Source: a virus
DNA length: 64,000 nt
Strand: one strand, 5' to 3'
Virus record (IMG/VR): IMGVR_UViG_3300032087_002150
Span: 1-64,000 of that record
Shown here piece by piece: positions 7,812-16,534 of this stretch. The position numbers were made by a program, and so were the translations under genes. The notes beneath the pieces are model-generated. The model worked only from the letters and a program-made list of their open reading frames with translations. It was not told where the DNA came from and searched no databases. Numbering within the stretch: the stretch's first letter is position 1; each line of letters starts with the position of its first letter.

Positions 7812-8534
7812 TCAATCCAAAATATGATGTTTCGGTTGCCAACCGTATTGTTTTAGTATGGTAGGATCAGCGCAGGTGACTTCTCGTTCTCCTGTTACTT
7901 GCCTTGTAGGTAAGTTATTTCCTGGCCAAACTTTATCGGCAAGTTGCCTAACAGAAACTGGTTCACCGTTGCCAACGTCAATCGCAACGTGTTGCTTCAA
8001 CTCATTAAAGTTTTGTATACAGATATCTATAGCGTCACAAACATCCTCCACATGAGTCCAATCGCGAAGGTGGTTAGTGATATAAGTCACATCTTTTTTT
8101 AACAACTTATCATACAGCATATCAGTACGACTATTGGGTCCATAGACTGTATGGAACCTCAACCCTAATGCGTTAGAAGGTGCGATACATTCCATGAACC
8201 ACTTGGTACTGGCGTATGGCGACAACCACCACTCGTAGATAGAAGAGGAAGAGGCATATATAATCGGAATCCGCTGTGCTTCGCACTGCTTAAAGATTAG
8301 TTGTGATGCCTTTACGTTGACATCCCAAAACTCAGTTGGGATCTCGTGAGAACGACGAACACCTGCGAGTGCCGCAAGGTGTACAACCATGTCATAGTCG
8401 AACATATTGACGTCAAAGTTTCGGATGTCGCCGTCATACTCAAAGATATTATATTTGTCTTTGTACATCCGGAGGAAGTTGCCGCCAATAAATCCTGGGC
8501 GATACCCTCTAGTCCCTGTCAATAATATGTTCAT
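7812..8534 (-). CDS. NAD-dependent epimerase/dehydratase
   Basis: 240 aa. LLTGTRGYRPGFIGGNF is the glycine-rich NAD loop of extended SDR enzymes, VVHLAALAGV the conserved strand, and YASTK the catalytic YxxxK with an upstream Ser run (YASSSSIY). The family (GalE/WcaG-like) remodels nucleotide sugars. At 240 residues it is shorter than usual (about 310), with a reduced C-terminal substrate domain. It probably supplies a donor sugar for the adjacent transferases. Confidence 0.9.
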   Translation of the reverse strand: MNILLTGTRGYRPGFIGGNFLRMYKDKYNIFEYDGDIRNFDVNMFDYDMVVHLAALAGVRRSHEIPTEFWDVNVKASQLIFKQCEAQRIPIIYASSSSIYEWWLSPYASTKWFMECIAPSNALGLRFHTVYGPNSRTDMLYDKLLKKDVTYITNHLRDWTHVEDVCDAIDICIQNFNELKQHVAIDVGNGEPVSVRQLADKVWPGNNLPTRQVTGEREVTCADPTILKQYGWQPKHHILD

Positions 8535-9328
8535 ATTTTTTCCATCAACGCTTCTACGTTCTCGCCGTTCTGAGGCAACTTATCTTTCAGATAAAAGTGT
8601 ATGAAGTCGCACTTCTCAATGTTATCGCCCCAAAGTGAACCGTAGAGTCCATTGTATTTCCAATCAAGATGCTTAACTGGTATCTTGTCTTTCTTCAACC
8701 AGTAGTTGAGTAGAGTCTGATCGGTGGACCACTTATAGTATCCAACGCCATCAAGCATGTCTTGGAACTCAGGACGCATCAAAAACTCACGTGGCGATTG
8801 TCCACGTAGAAATGGTTTTATAGTTGCAGTATTTAATAGCATCATTCCCATGTTAAAAAACTCAAGACCACCCCAGTCAGAGTATCGCCAACCCGTTATT
8901 TGAGATGTGACCTTTTGATACTGCATATGAGAATAGTTTTTGATCTTGATCGAGTGTTCGCCAGTGATTGGCATATCACACTCGCACACACCACCGAAAG
9001 CATACTCAGGTTCAAGTTCTTTAAAGATACAAGATGCGGTTGGGCGAATGTAGATATCTGCGTCGAGGATCAAAATCTGATCATATTCATCAAAGTAATT
9101 GAACGCATTTTCTTTTTCAAAGATAGGTAGATAACCCAACTTCTTCCAACCGCCACACTTACCTTCGCGATCAGTGCGGAACACATCGGGAGCGATGCGC
9201 AGGATAGGTTGGCGTTGAACGATGTGATCCGCGCCAACCTTCTCAGCATATTCTGCTGCTGACTGAATACAGTGTTCGTAGAGTTTAGATTGTGGTCCAA
9301 CCGCAACCTGATAGATTAACTTTTTCAT
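8531..9328 (-). CDS. Glycosyltransferase, GT8-like (paralogue A)
   Basis: 265 aa. QILILDADIYIRP is a DxD metal-binding motif; FFNMGMMLLNT and WSTDQTLLNYWLKK follow the GT8/GT-A order. It opens with KKLIYQVAVGPQSKLYEHC, nearly repeated in the next gene, so the two are tandem duplicates. Overlaps of 4 nt on both sides. Probable cytoplasmic sugar transferase; donor unknown. Confidence 0.8.
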   Translation of the reverse strand: MKKLIYQVAVGPQSKLYEHCIQSAAEYAEKVGADHIVQRQPILRIAPDVFRTDREGKCGGWKKLGYLPIFEKENAFNYFDEYDQILILDADIYIRPTASCIFKELEPEYAFGGVCECDMPITGEHSIKIKNYSHMQYQKVTSQITGWRYSDWGGLEFFNMGMMLLNTATIKPFLRGQSPREFLMRPEFQDMLDGVGYYKWSTDQTLLNYWLKKDKIPVKHLDWKYNGLYGSLWGDNIEKCDFIHFYLKDKLPQNGENVEALMEKI

Positions 9329-10128
9329 ATTGTAGCAATTGCTTCTGCCAATTCTTCAATGTTCTCTCCGTTATTAGGCAACTTGTGTCGCATAAAGAAG
9401 TGAACGAAATGCGCTTCGGCAATCTTACCTTTCTCTAGCGCACTAAAAAGTGCATTAAACTTCCAATCAACGTGTTGAATAGACAGGTTGTCTTTCTTCG
9501 CCCAATAGTTTAGCATGATCTGATCAGTTTGCCAGCGGAATGGACCAATGCCGTCTATGAAGTCTCGGAAGTATGTGCGATTCATAAACTGTTTTGGCGT
9601 TGTGTTACCAAGAACCTCAAGCATCTTGTCGCAGTTATAAACGATCATACCTGAGTTAAAGAACTCGCCCCCATGTGGGTGATTGAAGTCCCAGTCAAAC
9701 TGCTTACAAACTGAGTTAGTCAACTGCTCGCGCGAGTAGTTATTAATCTGTCGACTGTATCTTTCGTTTACTGGTAGTTCGCGCTCAAACTGAGCAGCGA
9801 AGTGATAATCGGTACTGACGTCAGTGAATACATCGGGTGCATCAGGTTTGATAAAAATATCTGCGTCGATAACTGCAACTTGGTCATAATCCTTAAAGTG
9901 TTCAAAGACGTTCTCCTTCTCAAAGATTGGCAAGAAACCGCCATACTTTTCGTACGACTCTTTGCTACGTTGCCCAGTAAACGGATCAGGTTTAATCCAT
10001 AACTTCGGTTGAGTTTGTACAATGTGGTCGACGCCAATACTCTCGGCATATGCCTTCACACTCGCAACGCAATATTTGTACAGTTTCGACTGTGGTCCGA
10101 CTGCTACTTGATAGATTGCTCGCTTCAT
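9325..10128 (-). CDS. Glycosyltransferase, GT8-like (paralogue B)
   Basis: 267 aa and clearly paralogous to the gene at 8531-9328: same opening (YQVAVGPQSKLYKYC), same DxD region (QVAVIDADIFIKPDA), same WQTDQIMLNYWAKKDNL and same C-terminal HFFMRHKLPNNGENIEEL. The residues between differ widely, which suggests diverged acceptor specificity after tandem duplication. It couples to its upstream neighbour by a 4-nt overlap. Confidence 0.8.
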   Translation of the reverse strand: MKRAIYQVAVGPQSKLYKYCVASVKAYAESIGVDHIVQTQPKLWIKPDPFTGQRSKESYEKYGGFLPIFEKENVFEHFKDYDQVAVIDADIFIKPDAPDVFTDVSTDYHFAAQFERELPVNERYSRQINNYSREQLTNSVCKQFDWDFNHPHGGEFFNSGMIVYNCDKMLEVLGNTTPKQFMNRTYFRDFIDGIGPFRWQTDQIMLNYWAKKDNLSIQHVDWKFNALFSALEKGKIAEAHFVHFFMRHKLPNNGENIEELAEAIATI

Positions 10129-10712
10129 ACATTATGTTCCGCAGATGTACCAACCGCATAGTTCACTAACTGGAAGCAACTGGCAAACTTTAACTGATTG
10201 GGTTCAAACTCTTCCTCAGTTTGATTTAGTAATCTTTTTGCAGTTTGATACAAGAATCCGTCAACGTTCTCAGTGATTGGTTTGGCAACCGCCCAATCGC
10301 GAAGTATGCTTGCGCTGGTTCTGTTCACAAAGTAACCAGATCCTGGCGAGATACTTTCTACTCGTTTTCTCCAAGCATTATCATTGCGAGGAAAAGTTGA
10401 AAAGAATCCAATTTGTTCTTCAAACTTTGGTATCTTCTTATACGGATAAGTGTCGTGTTCTATGATGTAAGTCGGTTGCTTTACCTGCTTCCATAGATTA
10501 TAGTGACTGTACCAAATCGCTTTTTCTATTTCGGTAAACTTGTTACCATTAAACTTTCTGTCAGCAAATGGCAGATCGTTACCGAGAGTTGAAGGTGTTG
10601 TACCTTCCTTCTTTATAATAGTATAACCTAAATTGTGCCATTGGTCAAGGCACATGGAGGAATAGTATTCTGACTTAGGATCGCTTGATACAACGATCAT
10701 CCAGATGTTCAT
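10125..10712 (-). CDS. GT25-like glycosyltransferase, divergent
   Basis: 195 aa. WYSHYNLWKQVKQPTYIIEHDTYPYKKIP aligns with the family block SHxxLWxxC...VLEHDA seen in the other three GT25-like genes here, with EHDT. The C-terminal segment GSGYFVNRTSASILRDW also fits. It is shorter and more divergent than its paralogues. It ends 4 nt inside the next glycosyltransferase and starts 4 nt inside the carbamoyltransferase. Confidence 0.68.
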   Translation of the reverse strand: MNIWMIVVSSDPKSEYYSSMCLDQWHNLGYTIIKKEGTTPSTLGNDLPFADRKFNGNKFTEIEKAIWYSHYNLWKQVKQPTYIIEHDTYPYKKIPKFEEQIGFFSTFPRNDNAWRKRVESISPGSGYFVNRTSASILRDWAVAKPITENVDGFLYQTAKRLLNQTEEEFEPNQLKFASCFQLVNYAVGTSAEHNV

Positions 10713-12235
10713 GACGTGAAGACTTTGACGTTATACTTGTCTTCGAAACGCCATGCGTCATCTATATTGTTGACCATGGGTTTGCCGCGGATGTTAAGAG
10801 AGGTGTTTAATAGCATCGGAATGCCTGTCTTTTCGTAATAGCATTCCAAGATTTGACGGAAAACTGTTTTGGAGTTTTCAGGGACTAATTGTACTCTCCC
10901 CGACCCATCAACGTGAGTCACTGAAGAATAGTCGTGTTTTGCCTGAGCAGTATACTGCATCCATTCATTCATATGTCCGTCAAAGTATTCCTCGGCATGT
11001 TCTGCTAAGATTGCTGGTGCGAAGGGACGGAACTTCTGTCGCTGTTTTATTTCGTTGACAGTATCTTTGACGTCATACCGTACATCAGCGATAAGAGAAC
11101 GGTTCCCGTATGCGCGATACGAAAACTCAGCAGGACCATTTGCCACGCCAGCAACTTTATGTTCCATGATATACTTCACTACAACTTCTGGGTCAAGGTC
11201 GCCAGTAATATCATAACCCAAGAACGGATGCTCCCAGTTGATTCTGTCAGCACCAGTATCCTGCATATAATAATATGCGGCGGCACCCAAAGAGGCACCA
11301 CCGTCGCCAGGATTCAGGTCAATCCAAACATCATCGAATAACTCGCGGAAGCGATTGTTCGCCATGATATTTTGCGCGACACCTCCGCTATAGCACAACT
11401 TACTACCGTGCTTTCTAGCAGACTTCATGTAATCATAAATGACTTCTTCAGTCATTCTTTGTAGTGAGGCAGCTGCATCTTCTTTATTTTTAGTGGATGT
11501 ATACAAATGTTTGATCAACTTGTTCAAGAACAGTCTCTTCATTTTGTATTTCCACTGCCAATGAATGTTCTCGAGTCCATCCTGATCTTCCATGGTCCAT
11601 TCAGGAATACATTTGAACATTTCGTATGCCGACTCCCAAGCAGTAGGTTCGCCGTAACAGGATAAACCCATGACAACGTATTCGTCCTCGTTAGATTTCA
11701 ATCCTTGTATACTGTCTGTGAAGTTAGCATACAAATATCCGAGAGACTTAGGGAAGTTGGTTTCTTCAATCAAATTGAAGTTGTGATCGTAAGTAGCACT
11801 ACTGCGCATCTCGCCTACGCCATCAATGGTAACGATGACGCAATCTTCTTTGTCAAAATGCTTTGGTCTTGTAGCGAATGCCGCTGCTGCGTGTGCTATG
11901 TGATGATCGGTGTATCGTAGTTCTGGACGAGCAGATGGATGCCTGCCCCACCAATCTCGATTGAGATCCCAGCGATGGGGCATATCCCTTTTTGATTCGT
12001 CAGTAAAGTTATTGCGAAACTCGAGTCTGTACTTCCAGTTCTCGTTCATTACTGCTTCGCAGTTTTCGTATTGATTCCAATACTCACTAAGGAATTCTTG
12101 ACTAGGACATCCGTCGTGTTTCCTGCCAGAAAACCTTTCGTATAAAGTGGCAAACTTTATGTTACCTTTGTCATCGATGATGGTGATGCCTGAATCGTGC
12201 AGCATCTCACCACCAACTCCATAATAATGTTTCAT
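10709..12235 (-). CDS. Carbamoyltransferase (NodU/CmcH family)
   Basis: 508 aa. The N-terminal ASKHA-like domain shows DHHIAHAAAAFATRP (metal-binding His residues), VIVTIDGVGE and LCYSGGVAQN; the C-terminal domain has FRPFAPAIL and MLLNTSLNIRGKPMV. The family moves a carbamoyl group from carbamoyl phosphate to a sugar or antibiotic hydroxyl via carbamoyl-AMP. Members are frequent in large T4-like marine phages. Here it heads the glycan cassette, so decoration of the same glycan is the likely role. Confidence 0.92.
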   Translation of the reverse strand: MKHYYGVGGEMLHDSGITIIDDKGNIKFATLYERFSGRKHDGCPSQEFLSEYWNQYENCEAVMNENWKYRLEFRNNFTDESKRDMPHRWDLNRDWWGRHPSARPELRYTDHHIAHAAAAFATRPKHFDKEDCVIVTIDGVGEMRSSATYDHNFNLIEETNFPKSLGYLYANFTDSIQGLKSNEDEYVVMGLSCYGEPTAWESAYEMFKCIPEWTMEDQDGLENIHWQWKYKMKRLFLNKLIKHLYTSTKNKEDAAASLQRMTEEVIYDYMKSARKHGSKLCYSGGVAQNIMANNRFRELFDDVWIDLNPGDGGASLGAAAYYYMQDTGADRINWEHPFLGYDITGDLDPEVVVKYIMEHKVAGVANGPAEFSYRAYGNRSLIADVRYDVKDTVNEIKQRQKFRPFAPAILAEHAEEYFDGHMNEWMQYTAQAKHDYSSVTHVDGSGRVQLVPENSKTVFRQILECYYEKTGIPMLLNTSLNIRGKPMVNNIDDAWRFEDKYNVKVFTS

Positions 12236-12250
12236 AGCAAAGTTTGCCTT

Positions 12251-12697
12251 TTAGACGTTTTCCATTCTTGTCATTAAACGTTCCGCTCTATTAGTAACCT
12301 GACGATACCAAAGACTATCTCTACCTTCGACTGCTGCCTTCTTCCAATCATGGTCAGCGATCGCGGCATTAAAGTTCTTAAACTTACTTAGTCGCGTCCT
12401 TCCCATGTTGAACATCATATTAACCAAGATCTGCTGGACCTCATCGGGTAGGTCTCCAAAGTTCCCTTTTCCGTATAGGTGCTCACACTCTCCGATGGCG
12501 AGATCGAGGTCGTGCTCGAAACACTCCTTAACTCTTTCTTCCGAGATTCGAGTACCAATTGGTTGTCCGTGCTCTGGGTCACTTTCGAGGACAAGGTGAC
12601 CAACTCCAAACGTGGCGTAACCGAGGTGATCGTTGTAGATTTCATATTCTACTCCTTCGTCGATCTTAAGTTGCTCGTATACTGCTTCTCTGTTCAT
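12251..12697 (-). CDS. T4-type lysozyme (glycoside hydrolase 24)
   Basis: 148 aa, close to T4 lysozyme (164). LKIDEGVEYEIYNDHLGYATFGVGHLV carries the catalytic Glu, the Asp and the Thr region of the E-D-T triad; VQQILVNMMFNMG and LWYRQVTNRAERL are C-terminal family features. No signal peptide is present, so it would need a holin for access to peptidoglycan. It overlaps phoH by 4 nt, an unusual neighbour for a lysis gene. Confidence 0.93.
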   Translation of the reverse strand: MNREAVYEQLKIDEGVEYEIYNDHLGYATFGVGHLVLESDPEHGQPIGTRISEERVKECFEHDLDLAIGECEHLYGKGNFGDLPDEVQQILVNMMFNMGRTRLSKFKNFNAAIADHDWKKAAVEGRDSLWYRQVTNRAERLMTRMENV

Positions 12698-13404
12698 TGA
12701 TTGCTCCTAGAAAGCATTTCTTTTGTCATTATGTAATCACGCACAAAATCAGAACGAATGATATCTTCCCAACCAAACTCAATTATTGAAAAATTCTTCA
12801 TTACTTCTATTATAGATAGGAACTCTTGTATACCATTCCTATCAGATTGTTTCGTAAAATCCGACTGATAAAAATCTCCCGCGAAGATTATGCGAGAGTC
12901 CAGTCCGACCCTTGTAATCACTGAGTCCAGTTCATGGAACGTCAGATTCTGCATCTCATCTACAATGATAATGCTGTTATCAAAAGTCGTACCTCTTATA
13001 TAGGAAGTTGAGTAGAACTCAATGATACGTTGCTCTACCAACTGTTGATAACTTCCACCGAAGTTGAATAGGTCGTCGCATATCCCAATGTAGGGTGCTA
13101 TGAACGGCGCAAGTTTTTCGTCAGCGGTTCCTGGGAGGAAACCCATGTCGCGAGTAGCAACTACTGAGCGAACGAGGACCACCTTTTCCCATGGAGTACT
13201 CTTATCTAGTACATCTTGCAATGCTAGATATAATGCAGTAAAAGTTTTTCCTGTTCCTGCGCTACCATTGAGTACGAGGTGATGTCCGTCTTTCCATTCA
13301 TCCCATGCTACTTGCTGATTATTGGTTAACGGATCGAAGGTGCAAAGATTATCTATACGGATTTTAAAGTTAGACTCTTGTCTATGTCTTTTTGTTTGTG
13401 TCAT
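12694..13404 (-). CDS. phoH: PhoH-like ATPase
   Basis: 236 aa. Walker A LNGSAGTGKTFTALYLAL, Walker B IIIVDEMQNL, and the sensor region IIFAGDFYQSD identify PhoH. Family members are P-loop ATPases, reported as RNA helicase/nuclease-associated in bacteria, and are very common in marine phages irrespective of phosphate control. It sits between a short zinc-ribbon-like gene and lysozyme, coupled to both by 4-nt overlaps. Role in infection not established. Confidence 0.95.
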   Translation of the reverse strand: MTQTKRHRQESNFKIRIDNLCTFDPLTNNQQVAWDEWKDGHHLVLNGSAGTGKTFTALYLALQDVLDKSTPWEKVVLVRSVVATRDMGFLPGTADEKLAPFIAPYIGICDDLFNFGGSYQQLVEQRIIEFYSTSYIRGTTFDNSIIIVDEMQNLTFHELDSVITRVGLDSRIIFAGDFYQSDFTKQSDRNGIQEFLSIIEVMKNFSIIEFGWEDIIRSDFVRDYIMTKEMLSRSNQ

Positions 13405-13634
13405 ACTTTGATGGTGTTGCCGCGACCTGAGTTCTTCTTAATGTTCTTTAATAAATCTTTATAACCATCAGGTGCTTTGGAGAGTGTACCACCAACCCCA
13501 GTGACTAGATTAGCAGAAGAATTTCTATGTATGAGTTGCCATTCTCCTGATTTAACATTTTCTTCCATTGTAGAGATAGAACAGAATACTTCTTTCTCTT
13601 CTCCATCCTTAGTTTTTACATCATATGTTGGCAT
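13401..13634 (-). CDS. Small FmdB-like conserved protein, 77 aa
   Basis: It starts at ATG 13634 (MPTYDVKTKDGEEKEV); a TTG 18 nt upstream is also in frame but less likely. The opening MPTYDV and VFCSISTMEE resemble FmdB-type small proteins of T4-like phages, though the zinc-binding Cys pairs are not present. The C-terminus is Gly/Lys-rich (KNSGRGNTIKV). It is the first gene of the phoH-lysozyme-glycan unit, just below a TTGACA promoter. Confidence 0.75.
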   Translation of the reverse strand: MPTYDVKTKDGEEKEVFCSISTMEENVKSGEWQLIHRNSSANLVTGVGGTLSKAPDGYKDLLKNIKKNSGRGNTIKV

Positions 13635-13662
13635 AATATTCCCACTGGGCAACGATAGCTCT

Positions 13663-13691
13663 TATTTTAATGAATTTATACAAAATGTCAA
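13663..13691 (-). promoter_or_regulatory. Sigma70-like promoter for phoH/glycan unit
   Basis: Minus strand: -35 TTGACA (13686-13691), 17-nt spacer, -10 AAAATA (13663-13668), 29 nt above the ATG at 13634. The -10 is imperfect but the -35 is a perfect match. It directly follows a UUCG hairpin that would end the preceding unit. Confidence 0.6.
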
Positions 13692-13709
13692 GCCATAAAA
13701 TAGACGATA

Positions 13710-13727
13710 CCCCCACCGAAGTGGGGG
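13710..13727 (-). terminator. UUCG-loop hairpin, probable terminator
   Basis: A perfect 7-bp stem CCCCCAC/GTGGGGG closed by a TTCG tetraloop on the minus strand. The following T-rich stretch (TATCGTCTATTTTAT) is weak, so it may be an inefficient terminator or an mRNA-stabilising end. It lies below the nrd unit and above the phoH promoter. Confidence 0.75.
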
Positions 13728-13749
13728 CACGAGATAGGATCACCTTCCT

Positions 13750-13923
13750 TTAATTAACCGTGAGGGAGTCTTGGAGTTCAGAGATATAATCGTTAAGATA
13801 ATCTCTTTTTCTTTCCACCTTGTGTGCTAGAGTAGTTTTACCTTTCTTATTCAGTTTATGAATGTAATGTTGTAACTCAGCGCTGTCCTTGCGTAATCGT
13901 TCCAATTGATTTGTAGTTACCAT
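13750..13923 (-). CDS. Small coiled-coil-like protein, 57 aa
   Basis: ATG 13923 to TAA 13750, with AGGAGTCG just upstream. The product (MVTTNQLERLRKDSAEL...) is rich in charged residues and Leu in a heptad-like spacing, suggesting a helical dimer. No family recognised. It is the last gene before the UUCG hairpin. Confidence 0.65.
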   Translation of the reverse strand: MVTTNQLERLRKDSAELQHYIHKLNKKGKTTLAHKVERKRDYLNDYISELQDSLTVN

Positions 13924-14003
13924 AGGCGACTCCTAAAAAATGTTAAAGTTTAGCATACCATAACAACAATGTTCCTCACGGTTATCTCGTAATGATTATC
14001 CTC

Positions 14004-14453
14004 CTATGCAGGCAACAACTGAGGTGCCGCTTCCTTTACGACTTTCTCAGTTAGTCCTTTACAGTCAGTTCTCTTAGCGAGCATCATTACTAGAATCTCT
14101 GCGTCGCGGGGATGTACTGATTCCAGAACGCCAATAAACATTGTTTCCCTTTTAAGTTCATGAACGTTGGGACCACCCTTAACGAAATATTTTAGTTTCA
14201 TGTGCTGCTTGTGCCACGTGGAAGGAACGTGTTCTTCGTCAGCAAGGTCAAATGGGGGTCTACTTTCAGGGAGCAGAAAGTTAATGCGGGGGTCAAAGAC
14301 ACATCGCAGATAATCAGCAAATGCTTGGTACGTATCTACATACGACTTCACTAGATCAATCTTATCCTTTCTCGAAGAAGTTTTCGCAATGTTTTCTAGC
14401 ATTTCATATAGTTCAGGGCGAGACTTCTTACCCTGTTGTTGCTCAGTAATCAT
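14004..14453 (-). CDS. Conserved T4-like phage protein (DUF6433-type)
   Basis: 149 aa. DKIDLVKSYVDTYQAFADYLRCVFDPRINFLLPE and the C-terminal VHPRDAEILVMMLAKRTDCKGLT are familiar from a widely conserved family in T4-like marine phages with no known function. AGAGGTGATGT precedes the ATG, a good ribosome site. A 32-nt gap separates it from the GIY-YIG gene. Confidence 0.82.
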   Translation of the reverse strand: MITEQQQGKKSRPELYEMLENIAKTSSRKDKIDLVKSYVDTYQAFADYLRCVFDPRINFLLPESRPPFDLADEEHVPSTWHKQHMKLKYFVKGGPNVHELKRETMFIGVLESVHPRDAEILVMMLAKRTDCKGLTEKVVKEAAPQLLPA

Positions 14454-14485
14454 ACATCACCTCTATCATAAAAATATTTAGTATT

Positions 14486-14896
14486 TCACTTATTGGCACT
14501 CAAGTGCTTTCTCGATATCCTACAATTAATTATACCATTGTAATAGTCGTCCCTTAGCAGCACTTCACGGTCAAACTGTTCTTTGGTTTCATAGTATGCA
14601 CAGTCTCCCTTCGTCTTGCACAGGTGAAGTATCTCACGGGTAAAGGCGTCTAACCCCTTCGACTCTATCAACTCTTGCACGCGCTCTGAGGAACCACAGT
14701 AGGTCTTCCAGTCGCTCTCCACTAGAGTTTTCTTACGTCGTTTGCGGGTTTTAGTTATGGGGAGGGTTTTGGTTCGGTAGAAGAACTTCTTACCGACATA
14801 CTTCATGTCTGTTTCTTTTTCAGTGATAACATAAACAAAGCCATAATAATCTTCAGGCAATGTGTCAAATATCTCACCGTTATATGTCCAAGACAT
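14486..14896 (-). CDS. GIY-YIG-type putative endonuclease (SegE-like)
   Basis: 136 aa from ATG 14896 (MSWTYNGEIFDTLPEDYYGF), which overlaps the stop of the zinc-ribbon gene as TAATG. YGFVYVITEKETDMKYVGKKFF matches the GIY-YIG core (GxVYxI...KYVGKK), followed by basic residues and DWKTYCGSSERV. It resembles the SegE-like nuclease domain common in T4-like phages. It could be homing-derived or act in DNA processing; activity is not shown by sequence alone. Confidence 0.75.
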   Translation of the reverse strand: MSWTYNGEIFDTLPEDYYGFVYVITEKETDMKYVGKKFFYRTKTLPITKTRKRRKKTLVESDWKTYCGSSERVQELIESKGLDAFTREILHLCKTKGDCAYYETKEQFDREVLLRDDYYNGIINCRISRKHLSANK

Positions 14897-15021
14897 TACT
14901 CTACTTCTATAGGGGAAGCGCACATTGGACAGAAGGCAGGTATCTCATCAACCTCTTGTACAATCACTTGACACTCAGTCTCGCAGAGGTCACAGGTTAT
15001 ATAAAATGTTTCATCATCCAT
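14896..15021 (-). CDS. Zinc-ribbon micro-protein, 41 aa
   Basis: ATG 15021 to TAA 14896. Two knuckles, CDLCETEC and CPMC, predict a single zinc ribbon (MDDETFYITCDLC...FCPMCASPIEVE). TAATG junctions link it on both sides, so it is translated with its neighbours in the nrd unit. Such mini zinc ribbons often bind protein or nucleic acid; the specific role is unknown. Confidence 0.75.
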   Translation of the reverse strand: MDDETFYITCDLCETECQVIVQEVDEIPAFCPMCASPIEVE

Positions 15022-15560
15022 TATGCTTGTCCCCCTGCTTCTGATAATAACGCTGGTCTGACCATACTTATAGAAACTCTAGAGTCAGAAAGCAGGTTCA
15101 CTCTATGCGTAATAAAGGAAGGCATCACCACCATATTTTTATTTGCTTCAACGATAATACTTTTGACTTTGCCTTCCACCAAATCAAACCATTCCCATTC
15201 TGTAGTCCCTTCTAAGTTAAAGGCATAGACGTTGTATCCGTCCATATGCCATTGTAAGGTGCCATGACTCCCGTCTGGGAGACTACAAAAAGCAGAAATG
15301 TTTTGACAACCAAGTTCTTTCATGATATCAGCGAAAACTTTAGGGCACCACCTACCATGATCTGCTTCAACCAAGTCATAATGCCTATGTACACATCTTG
15401 GTGGATTGACCCTTCTGTTTACGCTGGTCGACCAACCTTGGGGAGTTTTACTGCACATTATGAGAAAATCGTCAGCACTAGGAAACCTGTCAAGATAGTC
15501 TTTTGGAATATCTTGCGAGAATGGACTGTGATTTACGATTTCTCGTGTCAGTTTTTTCAA
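15021..15560 (-). CDS. Cupin/JmjC-like putative dioxygenase
   Basis: About 179 aa. The start is probably TTG 15560, which overlaps the NrdB stop as TTGA; a TTG at 15584 would overlap by 28 nt. QWHMDGYNVYAFNLEGTTEWEWF carries an HxD metal motif, and FITHRVNLLSDSRVSISM the distal His and a 2-oxoglutarate-type Arg, as in JmjC/cupin_8 enzymes. It sits between nrdB and the zinc-ribbon gene. Substrate unknown. Confidence 0.72.
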   Translation of the reverse strand: MKKLTREIVNHSPFSQDIPKDYLDRFPSADDFLIMCSKTPQGWSTSVNRRVNPPRCVHRHYDLVEADHGRWCPKVFADIMKELGCQNISAFCSLPDGSHGTLQWHMDGYNVYAFNLEGTTEWEWFDLVEGKVKSIIVEANKNMVVMPSFITHRVNLLSDSRVSISMVRPALLSEAGGQA

Positions 15561-16534
15561 GCTGCGCCCCAAACCTCTTTCCAATCACCAGACAAGGCAC
15601 CGCGAGCGTAATCGGTAGCACGATTCTCAAAGAAGTTTGTATGAGTTGGCGCATTGATCATTTCCTCCACCCAAGGGAGAGGGTTTCGCTTCGCTTTAAA
15701 AATACCTTTCATACCCAATGAAATAAGTCGTCGGTCACATATATAGCGAATGTATTTTTTAACATCTTCTGGTGTTAAATTGTCCATCGGACCCATAGCG
15801 AAAGCGAGGTCAATAAACTTGTCTTCAAGTTCCACCATCTTCTCAGCGATAGTATAGATTGAAGATTTGAGTTCATCGTTCCAAATCTCAAGATTTTCTT
15901 CAACGTAGGTGCGGAACAACTTAATCATAGACTCAGCGTGCATCGTTTCGTCGACGATTGACCAAGTTACGATCTGACCCATACCCTTCATCTTACCATG
16001 ACGTGGGAAGTTGAGTAGCATGATGAAAGATGAAAATAATTGCATACCTTCAGTAAACGCTGAGAAGGCAGCGATGTTAGTAGCAACCGACTGAGTAGTG
16101 CCGTTCCTAGAAGAGAGATCAAGGAAGTACTCGTGCTTCTCACGCATCGCCTCGTACTCCAGGAACTCGTTATATGTTGACTCGGGCATACCCAAGGTCT
16201 CGATGAGATGAGAGTATGCAGCGACGTGCAACGCCTCTCGTGCCGCGAAACCAGATAACATCATCCTTACTTCAGGTTGCTTGAAGTATGGTAGATAGTT
16301 ATTAACATATCCACCAGCAACGTCGATATCGCCCTGAGTAAAGAATCTAAAAATATTTGTGAGGAATGCTTTTTCCTCATGTGTGAGTTTACGCTGCCAA
16401 TCCTTGACGTCCTCTGCCATTGGCACTTCCGTGTGCAACCAATGTGATTGTTCGTGTTTTAACCATGACTCATATGCCCATGGATAATTGAATGGTTTGA
16501 AGTATTCTCGTTCGTTGGTCAAACTAGGACGCAT
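15557..16534 (-). CDS. nrdB: Ribonucleotide reductase class Ia beta subunit
   Basis: 325 aa, a typical length. Diiron ligand segments are visible: DWQRKLTHEEKAFLTNI, AAREALHVAAYSHLIET (E..H) and IVDETMHAESMIKLF (E..H). It stores the tyrosyl radical needed by NrdA to make dNDPs. One nucleotide separates it from the oxygenase gene upstream. The start ATG 16534 gives MRPSLTNEREYFKPFNYPWAYE, the usual phage NrdB N-terminus. Confidence 0.96.
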   Translation of the reverse strand: MRPSLTNEREYFKPFNYPWAYESWLKHEQSHWLHTEVPMAEDVKDWQRKLTHEEKAFLTNIFRFFTQGDIDVAGGYVNNYLPYFKQPEVRMMLSGFAAREALHVAAYSHLIETLGMPESTYNEFLEYEAMREKHEYFLDLSSRNGTTQSVATNIAAFSAFTEGMQLFSSFIMLLNFPRHGKMKGMGQIVTWSIVDETMHAESMIKLFRTYVEENLEIWNDELKSSIYTIAEKMVELEDKFIDLAFAMGPMDNLTPEDVKKYIRYICDRRLISLGMKGIFKAKRNPLPWVEEMINAPTHTNFFENRATDYARGALSGDWKEVWGAA

